From Baylisascaris procyonis (lineage: Eukaryota; Nematoda; Chromadorea; Rhabditida; Ascarididae), in contig JAZARR010000074.1 in assembly GCA_037389465.1 (NCBI GenBank), forward strand, positions 5,394,001 through 5,458,000: a DNA stretch of 64,000 nucleotides, written 5' to 3'. Positions 55,130 through 64,000 of this stretch are shown piece by piece (the stretch's first letter is position 1; each line of letters opens with the position of its first letter). The notes beneath the pieces were generated by a model. It saw nothing but the letters and a program-made list of their open reading frames with translations, was not told the DNA's origin and did not search any database. The position numbers and the translations under genes are program-made.

Positions 55130-57200
55130 GTTGAAAGAAGCAAACCGTTTTTGAAGTTTGAAGTTCACTTCTGATGCAATTTTCATTGCTTTCGTGATTT
55201 GAAAGGTGCGAAGTGGAAACCTGATTGCTATATTCACCGAATTTTTTATTTCATTATTTATGTGGGCATAACTCTATCAGAAATCATTGATACAGCCATA
55301 AAATGCATTAGTTCATTGCCATCGATTCAATTGTCTCTATGTCTTCGAGCTATCTTCGGACGTTACTCCGCCAATAAAAATACTCGACGTGTGCAGACAT
55401 CTCACCTCTGAAATGTCTGCAGACGCGAAACTTCTAGGTTTTTTTCTACTGGTTCTATTCATTCAATAGTTCAGAACGAGCTCGGGGTGTTTTCTAAGTT
55501 TCTACGTGAATAAAGATATACGTGGCCTAAAGATATAAATTAAGGCGATTTATATAATAATCTCTCTCTTCCCAATTTTTTTGGTTGGAAAATAAGTCTT
55601 TATAAGCGAAAAACTTAGGTTTTGTTTGAGAAATGGCCATTTTTTTGCGCCATATTAGAGTATAACTGCAACCTTTGCAATAAAACGATGGAATAAATGG
55701 AAAATGCTTTAACATCCACTCACAATGAAAAATTGAAAATTTTCGATTTTCCTCTTGAGTTCCTGGAATTTTTTTTTCATTTAGAGAATCCTGAATTTTT
55801 TTCTAAAATAATTCCGAAATTTTTCACTTGTCGGATCTGCCGATCAAGTACTGACAGAATAACGCAGAAAATCCGTATCATTAAGGTGTGTTTAATAGAT
55901 GAAATGCTTTCCAGGTCGTAAAACAGTGAAGTTACAGCCTGCTGTTACAAAAAAGTTTTGAAAAACGCCGGTACAGCTGAGTGTCTGCGAAAAAATTTCT
56001 TTCACTTTAGGAAGTTTCCACTCACTGCGATCGCTATTCAAGAGATCGTTGTCAAGATAGTTGTGTCTCCTATCTTCTTTAAGAACACATTCCTGATTGA
56101 CTAAGAAACCCATTTTCGTTTATTTTACTTATGCTGACAACGGTAAAGTGTATTTGGGGATGCACCCATAATGACATATTTCAGTGAGCGTTCTCCGCTT
56201 CCCCTCTATGTTTAATAATGTGAAACTTAACTGCATTCATTTGATCTGATTTCGTGACGCAACTGTAAAGTTAATCCAACTGCGATTAGAGAGTGGAATA
56301 AAGTGAAGAAAATTTGCGAGTGGCGAATCCACGCTTTTGGCAATAATAGCCGCCAAATCGAAAAATTTTTGAAAAGAAACTTATCAACATTGATGTTCCT
56401 TTATGACCTTTGCTGACATTTTACGATCCCTTTGCGATATCAGTGTATCAAAGGGCTTATTCTTGAATGCCGGAGAAACAACGGTGTTACCAACTAATGC
56501 AAGAAGCCGAACGTTTGCACAATATCGAAAAAAAAAATGTTTTACAAATTATGCTGCCATTGTACGAGTTCCTTGATGCACCAATGCACATATATATTTC
56601 TCTGAGCTTTCTAAGGAAATAGTGCAACGCAAAACCTGCTCACTGGAACCATCTGCGACTAGCGGGAATTCTTATAGTGAATTCGAAAATTCGTAAAATT
56701 TGAAAACGATATGTCACCATTAATAAGGCAAATAAATGGTTTCAAGAATTTTTAAGGTCAGAATGCATCAATCGCCAATTATGAGCAACTTTTCGATTTA
56801 CCGCATAAAATGGCAAAATCTATACTACTTCTTGTACTTCTCTAGAACCAATCTACGTAACCGAACAATTCCGTTTTTATCTTAACTAAATATCTTAGCT
56901 GAATCAAAAAATTTGAAATCATTTGCGCAGTCGAGGAACAAAATTTCCACTACATCATTCGCATCACTAAAGAGTAGAAGATTCTTTACAAAAATTTCCG
57001 ATCACTGAAGTTCTTTGCATGAACTGATTCAGTTAATGGATGGTGAAGATAGTACAATTCAAAATCATGCCAATAAACTGGCATAGAACGAAACCTAGCC
57101 TCTGTCAAAGGAAACTCTTCAGAAAAATAGTGGCAGAATGATTGCTACAAACAACAAAACTTATCGGCTGCTTCGACGAATCAGAAACCTTATTATATAG
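55130..57200. other. spacer, nothing recognised
   Basis: No supported gene. Frames of 60-75 codons near 55199, 55697 and 55892 lack starts or splice signals that fit. Confidence 0.5.
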
Positions 57201-57220
57201 CCACGTGACGAAAATCGCTC

Positions 57221-58481
57221 TCATTCAGTGACATTGAAGTTTGGCGAATGTGGTGCATTTTTGTCATTTATTGGCATCACTTCTTCGTATACTGCACGTT
57301 GAAGTCCTTCGACCCGGATGTTGCAGATATTTAGAAATTCGCTGCTGCAATAATCGTTTTCAGAAGTGGATTCTCGTTGCTTCTTTGATGACAATTTTTT
57401 CACTCATTTTGTTACAGAATCAACTGTACTTCATTCGTAGTTAACGCAGTAATGCGCCATGAGGTATGTCTTTAAAACCGGGAAAACAATTGCCGCATTT
57501 ATATCCAATTATCAACTGTTCAAATTTAAAAGGCATATTTATTAGATAGTTGCCGTAGTGTTGTCTCGAAGTTTATGTGATGAAAGAAAACAAAGGAGCA
57601 AAAAAATCAATCAGATTCGTTGAATGCAGGTTCGACTCCACAGCCTCTTTGGCCATTCGAATATCTCAATCTTCTAACCTCAAAATTGAAATTCTTTAAA
57701 GTTGAGATGCTGATCTCATGGACAGCCTCGCACTAAATCAAATCGAATAATGATCATTAACTCTCCCAAATACAATAAATCCATTTGGAAAATAATTCCA
57801 TAGCGAAAGTTTATATTTTATGAGAAATCATACCGTAGTGAACTCTCAATATTGCATCATCAATTTGTGCTATGAAATGTTTATTTGATGTCGTCATCGC
57901 CAACGATAATTTTCAGCAATTTTGTAATCATTTCGCAGTATTGATGAGTTTCAAAACCAATCGAACAAAGAACGCTATTTCAGCGCAAAGAGCATGGAAA
58001 CTAGTCAAAGTCTTTTTTTTTTTGGTCAAATTTGCGTCTTTTTCTATCAGTAAGAGTGCAATTCCAAGAATTGGATCATTTAAATTATTTGTAAACAACG
58101 AAACATTGAAAACCATTTATTACATTTTCATCATTTAATTGGTTCACATCCAAACCGAATTGGTAATCAAAACCGGTAAGGTGAATGCTGCACGAATCAT
58201 TGCAGTTATTCTTTTTTCTATCTATTTAAGTTTCAATTCATTTACGCCAACATCATCAATTATATCATGCAATAATTCGTCTTCCTCTTTTCATATTGAG
58301 TTTACAAATATATATTAAAACAAAAACGAAGCCCCACTGAAGGAACGACATTTCCCAACATACCAAGCGCTGCTTTGACGCAGTCGGAAAGCATCCTCTT
58401 CTCATAGTGGATAGACTTCGTTATATTGCATGTATGTTGATTTGGTAAAGTATTGTTTATAACGGCCCAAGAATTCGCATC
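57221..58481 (-). CDS. candidate two-exon 3' end of an unknown gene
   Basis: Upstream exon 58364-58481 (DANSWAVINNTLPNQHTCNI, then a charged stretch ending CVKAAL) finishes at an excellent G/GTATGT donor in phase 1. Terminal exon 57221-57402 opens in the matching phase and reads KKLSSKKQRESTSENDYCSS to NFNVTE and a stop. Both look coding: hydrophilic, Ser/Glu/Lys-rich, not A+T-driven. The terminal acceptor (ACAAAATGAG) is poor; an acceptor at ATCAAAG a few codons later would break the phase. No family is recognised. The 5' end of the gene is not found. Confidence 0.38.
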
Positions 58482-59822
58482 CTTCAATTAAGTGGATATT
58501 CCGAATATTATGAAACAACAAGGTCGGGAAACTGCTGTGATGATTTTTGGAACCCAATCGCAAATTAAATCTGAGTACAAAGGGGAACGCTCTAGAACGG
58601 TGTTCTTTTTTTTTTGGATTTTTTGCTCCGGTTCTAAACTAAAAGATCAAAACCCCCAACGAAAACTGAAACAATTCCAAATTGAGGAGAAAGTGCAATA
58701 AAATTCCTTTGGGGCTATTAGAGTTGGTTTGTTCGATCATATCTTCGCCATACCATCGCACGATTTCCCTCCCCTATGCAAAACCACAGCATTTCTTTTC
58801 GTTGTTCGGAAAAATTCTTTTGAATCATGAAGATGGAGATCAAAAACGCGCGCCAGATTTTTTTTTTTTAATTCGTGAGAAATATGAAGGTGATCAGTCT
58901 TTGCGGTACACATGATGAAAACATATGATGATTTCTGAAGTTTCAGCTCATTACTACCAGTATGATCAGGAAGGACACTTCGAAAATTAGAAACTCTTGT
59001 TTGGTATCATGAAGGGGAGGAAACTTGCCTGTGAGGCGAAGAGATATGCAACATTAGCCGTGTGGGAAGAGTATGGGAACCTTGCAGTGATGGATGCGGG
59101 AAGAAAAAATCTCAGTAGCAAAATTACGACGTCATCCACATTTAAATGCAAATTTTTAGAGACATTTGCAAATCGAAATATTTTGAGCAATTTTTAAGAC
59201 CTCGTTAGATGGCGCATCTGTCAACAATCATAAACTTCCTTTGCTTCATAAAATAAAGGAAAACCCGATCGCCTTAAACAGAGTGAGTTACGTGAATCGT
59301 CATAGTTACGCGCTATTTTATTCTAAATTAACCTGTTCATGATATATGCCTTTATTTTGTTACTGCACGACGTATCATGTGGTGTTCTTTCGTACCCATA
59401 GGAAAACAAGCGAACTTTTGGGAAAAAAAATGAAAGGAAAAGACATATATGCACTAAGAGGTACTCATTAAATGCCGTCTTCCATACCGATGAGGGTATG
59501 GCCAATCTAAGAATTTATCGTCAATGATTGAAATGCTGTCATTTAGCGAAAGAGCTGAAACAAGTCAAGAAGAATTTCTGCACTTTATTCAGCAAACATT
59601 TCATTCTTAACGAAAATACACGTTCTTATAATTATCAACACCAACAAACTGAAGACGATTATAAATTTTGCAACTTTATAATTTAGAGGTCATTGTTTAG
59701 CTCTAAAATATAGTGAAAAATATGAAATAAAACGATTTGAAATAGCACAAACGAAATTCATGAAAACGATGAAGTTAACATAAATTAGAATTAAAGAAAT
59801 ATAAACTAGTTATTCATGTTCC

Positions 59823-60038
59823 ATGTATGTTGTTTCGGTTTTAGTGTTTTCCCGTTCCATTTTCAACGCAACAAGTTTTTTTCGGCTCGATTCGCGCAGC
59901 TCGAAAAATTCTTTCGAACACAACTCCTTGTATCCATTTAGCAAATTTCCTTCGAAAGGATACAGCCTGTCGGAAATTTCGGATCGCTTTTGTATTTATT
60001 CACAAAGTATAACCACCGTCATCGAAAATGCGCATTAA
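59823..60038 (+). CDS. hypothetical protein, 71 aa, low support
   Basis: ATG (MYVVSVLVFSRSIFNATSFF) to TAA, with a mildly hydrophobic start and a Ser/Phe-rich body. The opposite strand is open over most of the same stretch, so the strand is uncertain. No family. Confidence 0.24.
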   Translation: MYVVSVLVFSRSIFNATSFFRLDSRSSKNSFEHNSLYPFSKFPSKGYSLSEISDRFCIYSQSITTVIENAH

Positions 60039-60174
60039 TGAACGTCGCTTTTGGGATATCAGCTTCACGCAATGTTTTTCGCAATGCATCTCAACCAAAA
60101 CCTGTCTTGAAAAACCTTAGAATACCCTCATTCCGGTAATTCAAAAGTTCACAACCAAATATGAAAAGTGGGAG

Positions 60175-60378
60175 ATGTTGGTGGTGTTTGTAGTTTGTGC
60201 CTTATTGAAGGATGAAATATTTGAAAAAAGAGTGTTTCGATTTCGAAGATGTCTCAACAACGAGCTGTATGCGCTTGATGATGGCATGTACTGCGAACTA
60301 TTGACTAAATTGTTTAGCGTCCGAAACAACTGTATTAACGAAATGCACGTTGACAGGAAAGCACGTTTGGTGGTATAG
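60175..60378 (+). CDS. hypothetical small protein, 67 aa
   Basis: ATG with a hydrophobic start (MLVVFVVCALL) followed by a charged domain (KDEIFEKRVFRFRRCLNNEL) with four more Cys-containing or acidic stretches, to TAG. Codon variety and charge balance look coding. It could be secreted; the hydrophobic part is short for a signal peptide. It lies just upstream of another coding-looking frame on the same strand and may be an exon of the same gene, but the joining phases were not resolved. Confidence 0.36.
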   Translation: MLVVFVVCALLKDEIFEKRVFRFRRCLNNELYALDDGMYCELLTKLFSVRNNCINEMHVDRKARLVV

Positions 60379-60456
60379 GCAATAAGGGAGGTATCACGGG
60401 TTATTGCACTCTTCCACCTTAAATAAAACTTTCTGAAGCGAAAGGAAACACGCTAG

Positions 60457-60673
60457 AAGGCGTGTGAGCGAACTATTACAAAAGCACAACAAAAACAATT
60501 CCATTCTGCATGTGCACTTAACTCCACGCGGCGCTATTCGTTTTCACTCTCAATTTCCATCATATTGTGCTTACATTGTGCAAAACATTAAGTTGGCGAT
60601 TGTTGTTGCTTTAATTTGGTGGATTTTCGTAACACCTGATGGCTGTAGAACTGAGTGCAATCTCGACGAATGA
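60457..60673 (+). CDS. probable exon with a transmembrane segment, unknown
   Basis: Open for about 83 codons in all (from about 60427), with possible acceptors at CTGAAG, GAAAG and CGCTAG; the call uses the last. It reads GVSELLQKHNKNNSILHVHL, later a clear membrane segment (IKLAIVVALIWWIFV), then PDGCRTECNLDE and TGA. No ATG, so an upstream exon in phase 1 is needed. No family is recognised. Confidence 0.36.
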
Positions 60674-61367
60674 AGTTCATAGTAATTAACGATAGCTACA
60701 ATTAGTAAGCCTCTCTAAAAATGTAACTAGCAAATTCACTTGTCATAAATAAGTAAAATGAAAAATGCATTAGTGTTAAATTCTTCGTGATGCGTTTGTA
60801 ATGGCATTTATCGCTTTCGTTTATCTGCTACGGCTTTTTCTTTTGAAGATGCTGCTCGATTTGATGCATATATTTCTTCAGTTTCCTTTTCTTTGTACGC
60901 TGCTGCAACTATCATCTTTATAATCTTGACCTTTATATTGCATTATCATAGTAAATCTATAGCCGTTATATTTCCTCAAATCCACTTTCAAATCTTCATT
61001 TCACATGCAATTTCTAGTGATTCCTATAATGAAATGTCTTGACTATCATTTTATTCCTAAGTGAATTTAAAATTTGCAATAACATTTATATCAGCAACTT
61101 GTCGGCGATCTCGAAATTTATCATCCATTGCTTAACTCTACCTGCGGCCTTCATATTCTGCAAAATGACCTTGACATATTCGCCAAACGATGAAAATTAT
61201 GACGGCGGCTAAATGTTTCCCTTATAAAAAACTTTTCTCGGACTAGGAGGTGAGGTTCCTTCTTCGTTCGTGATTTTGTCACTACAATCAACTTTAAGCT
61301 TCACCGAACGCGGCAGTGCTGGACTGTTGTTGAAAAGAGTTATCGAAAATTGCGAACTGCATTCCTC

Positions 61368-61415
61368 GCATCTCGACGATGCTCATTACAGATGTAATGA
61401 GCATCGTCGAGATGC
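61368..61415. repeat. 48-bp near-perfect palindrome (two 23-bp arms, 2-base centre)
   Basis: The left arm (61368-61390) begins GCATCTCGACGATGC, and the right arm (61393-61415) is its exact reverse complement; the centre is GA. It lies inside a 64-codon minus-strand frame (61294-61488) that is itself unproven. A true hairpin with a 2-base loop would be too tight for a normal pre-miRNA. Confidence 0.95.
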
Positions 61416-62124
61416 CTCCACCACCAATTTCTGATGCATTTTTTAGTACTGCACTGTCATATGGGATCCATATTTGTTTTGTGATCAAAGGTTACTAAAG
61501 GATGTTAGGAAACGATTTAATCGTATTGCTTTTCACAAAATTTTTCTTGGTCTCTACCACTCAGATTACACTAACAGCTCATAAACCTGTTATATAGCAC
61601 ATGTTCAAGTTATACCACATGACATGAAGATCAAAAAAAAGAGAGAGAAACGAGGATGGACAAACACGTCACTTTTCATAGTGCATGGTTCTGAATTTTT
61701 ATGGCGAAGTTGACGAATTCATAGCTAGGTAACGTTCTCATCAACGGCTAGGTTCCTATATAGGATGACCACACAATCATCGGAAATACATTCGTAATAG
61801 TCATACGGAATGAAGTTCTCGAAAAAAGCAAGTGAGAGGTTTTTGCTTGGCGAGGTGTTGTTTACAGATTCAATCAGATATAATGCCGCTTAACGCACAA
61901 GGTAACACTTTCACACAGCAACTGTACAAGCGGGGAGAATACTCAAAACAAGACGAGTGAAAACTGTGGGTGAGAAATGTTGGTATACGACCTTCACGAT
62001 GGTATTTTTTGCATCGTTCATTAGAGTCAGTATTTTCAACTCTTAGCGCACACAGATAACTCAAATTTCATGGCTGGTTGTCTCCATTGGGAGACACTTC
62101 CTTCTGCATTCCACTTAGTTGTTC

Positions 62125-62170
62125 AAAAAAAAAAAAGAAAAATAAAAAATAAAAAATAAAAAATAAAAAT
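62125..62170. repeat. A-rich microsatellite, AAAAAAT units
   Basis: A run of twelve A, then GAAAAAT and several AAAAAAT heptamers. Simple-sequence DNA with no coding content. Confidence 0.9.
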
Positions 62171-62765
62171 GTGATCATATGTGTAGCCGTCTAACACTCA
62201 TTCATTGATTGCTCTTTCTTTACATTTTTATTCCACCATGGCATTTACCTCTAATTGATTTAGTCGTTGTGTCCTCTGAATTGTTTCCAGTAGTAGACCT
62301 CGATCTAGGATTCTACTTCTCATAAAAGTATTACTGCCCTTTGTTGGGTTTTCAGTTCGGTACTCCAATTTTAGAATCACACAACCTGATACAATTAAAA
62401 GCAGTTGAACGTTGTTTTTAATGATTTATTTTATTTCTTTCTAGTCAGTCATCGCGCGAATATAAGATAGTATTGAAAGCACTATATTCAGTATGCTTTA
62501 AAAAGCGTAGATGATTATATGTAACTAATTATATATGTGATATATACTGAATATTTAATTGAGGAGGTCTATGAAGGAAGAGACTAAAGCACATATCATT
62601 TCGAGTGTTGTTTCTTTGCGATTCAGTTTTTTATATGTTCAATCCTGTATGTTTCATCTCTTATTCTTTCATCGATTGCTGAACTGTTTCGAGTCACTTT
62701 TTGTTTGTGTGGAACTCGACTAACAGCGGTATTGATAGCATCTTCCGTTTCAGGATGAGGCTTAC

Positions 62766-63882
62766 AATGACGTCCTCATGCAATAACTTTTCCCGTAGGG
62801 AGCATCTTCTTACTGAAAGGTTCTCTGAAGGAAAGGTTTCGTTGTTACGTTTGATGGCTGATGGCTCCTGCACAAACACCCAGCACTAGATCAAATTATT
62901 CAATATTCTTTGTGATGTCCACTCAAACTGTTGAAGCTGAATCATATATCATTAGTACAGTGAAGTAATTTTTTCCGTGTTTTCGCCCAGTTTGGCACAA
63001 TTTAGTTGTCTTATGAGAAATTAAATTTCAGATCCTCTTTTAAGCAGTACCATTGCCTGATAAATGCCCACTCGTTTCACGTTTTTATTCCAGCGGCTTG
63101 CAAAGCTCATTATGATGGCATCTTGTTTATCCCTATGAACTCGTACCTATCTGTCCGGTGGTCTCAACCAGGTGGCCATGGGTTTGAAGTTACGAAACTA
63201 ATTGGCGTCAAGATACGTTATAGCATGACCCGTTTTAATTGTTTTAGCCTTGAACCATCAAACCCTGAAGGTGGTCATAGAAATCAGGAGTGGAAAAAAA
63301 AATCTGCATACGTCCAATGCCAGCCGTGTTGCAAGGCCGATTAAGTGATGTAAGGAGACGATGTTTTTACATTTATTGTCTTTTGGAAACTTATGAATGT
63401 TTTTATGTGAACGTTGGCAATGCGTAGTGTTGATCACCAACCGTCATCGCATGTTGCCAACCACTGTCAGCTAAACGCGATGCTTTGACGCATACCATGT
63501 CACCTGTTCTAGCTGTTTTCACTTCGTTACCGCGAAACTCTAATTGAACGAAAAAGCGTGAAATATTTTTGGCGAAAATTCTATGAGTGGTAAGTCTGAA
63601 AGGCTCCAAATTTAATAACATTTTTAATGCATCATTGTCAGCGCACTAGCAAGATGATTTTATTTTCCTATTCAATGAAAACAATCGTTGAAAATCGCTT
63701 CATTCTTTATGATAAATTTGAGGATCTTCCGTTATGCGGAAAATTAAATTATACTATTGCTGGAAAAGCTTCGAAAGGCTTGGAAAACTTGTGAAATATT
63801 TCTAATACTCGCGCTCACCCCTAAATAAACTTCAACGGTTGTATTACATTTTGAAAGTAATTTCTCTTACAGCCAAACTCAT
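62766..63882 (-). CDS. candidate multi-exon gene, unknown product
   Basis: Three phase-0 exons on the minus strand: 63871-63882 (ATG, MSLA, donor GTAAGA), 63496-63645 (acceptor CTTGCTAG; CADNDALKMLLNLEPFRLTT through NISRFFVQLEFRGNEVKT to GDM, donor GTATGC) and 62766-62867 (acceptor GTGTTTGTGCAG; EPSAIKRNNETFPSENLS onward, donor GTAAGC). That is 88 codons before the next exon, which is not fixed; a piece near 62650 after GTTCAG is out of phase. Alternatively the second exon may run on to a stop at 63403, giving a complete 84-residue protein. The middle exon is the best-looking anonymous coding sequence in the window. No domain is recognised. Confidence 0.45.
63094..63344 (+). CDS. probable terminal exon, unknown protein, inside an intron of the opposite-strand gene
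   Basis: Opens after a strong GTTTTTATTCCAG acceptor and reads 82 residues to TAA: ACKAHYDGILFIPMNSYLSV, RWSQPGGHGFEV, then a polar Cys-containing tail (CQPCCKAD). It looks coding (balanced codons, varied residues). Upstream the frame stays open to about 63006, so an earlier acceptor (AATTTCAG) is possible. No family is recognised. Confidence 0.42.
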
Positions 63883-64000
63883 TTGCAGAAAATTTTACAA
63901 GAAGACTATTCACAACAATATTTTTTAAACGTTTCTGTTGCGCTTCAAAAATTCCGACTATCACGGTACCAGCAATTCTGTTTGATTACTAAACTAAGGC
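63883..64000 (-). other. coding-looking open stretch at the right edge
   Basis: On the minus strand, after ATCAAACAG, a frame reads IAGTVIVGIFEAQQKRLKNI and on, to the same GTAAGA donor used by the candidate at 63871. It would reach that donor in phase 1, whereas the ATG frame reaches it in phase 0, so the two are alternatives. It may be the true upstream part of that gene, running off the window. Confidence 0.3.

Noticed and set aside
57629..57639. GGTTCGACTCC, identical to a tRNA B-box
   Set aside because: The flanks do not form a T-arm stem, and there is no A-box, anticodon arm or acceptor stem at the right distances.

Overview
This is a eukaryotic nuclear window, about two thirds A+T, almost certainly from a nematode. 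Four genes assemble into complete or near-complete spliced models, and each join is phase-consistent: a CHK-kinase-like gene of the nematode-expanded DUF1679 family, a secreted C-type lectin, a ZNF330/NOA36 zinc-finger orthologue and an LC8-type dynein light chain. The long introns (about 0.15 to 1.4 kb), sparse genes and a TTTTCAG acceptor just upstream of the ZNF330 ATG suggest a parasitic nematode with trans-splicing. The clade cannot be settled from this window. No bacterial operons, rRNA, tRNA, CRISPR array or intact transposon was found.

Layout. 0-0.8 kb: 5' part of a small secreted cysteine-rich gene (minus), cut by the window edge. 3.2-3.5 kb: dynein light chain (plus). 3.9-5.3 kb: two small secreted-peptide candidates (minus). 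5.4-11 kb: eight-exon CHK-kinase-like gene (minus). 11-21 kb: mostly non-coding, with an AT-rich tract, a GC-rich island near 15.2 kb and one weak exon candidate. 21-24.3 kb: four-exon C-type lectin with signal peptide, TATA box and an unusual basic tail (minus). 26.5-30.4 kb: seven-exon ZNF330 (minus), using one GC-AG intron and one apparent AT-AG intron. 30.8-64 kb: no gene recognised by family. This part holds many short coding-looking stretches with good splice sites, mostly on the plus strand. The best are at 44.4-45.0 kb (plus), 57.2-58.5 kb (minus), 60.2-60.7 kb (plus) and 62.8-63.9 kb (minus, with an opposite-strand exon inside its intron).

Repeats: a 511/512-bp tandem repeat at 54.0-55.1 kb, a 50-bp tandem duplication at 31.7 kb, a near-perfect 48-bp palindrome at 61.4 kb, and CA-rich, TA and AAAAAAT simple repeats.

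The recognised genes do not form a pathway: one is a small-molecule-kinase-like enzyme, one a secreted lectin, one a nucleolar zinc-finger protein and one a motor/hub light chain. All exon structures were read by eye from splice signals and reading phase. The four named genes are solid; the unnamed candidates need RNA evidence.
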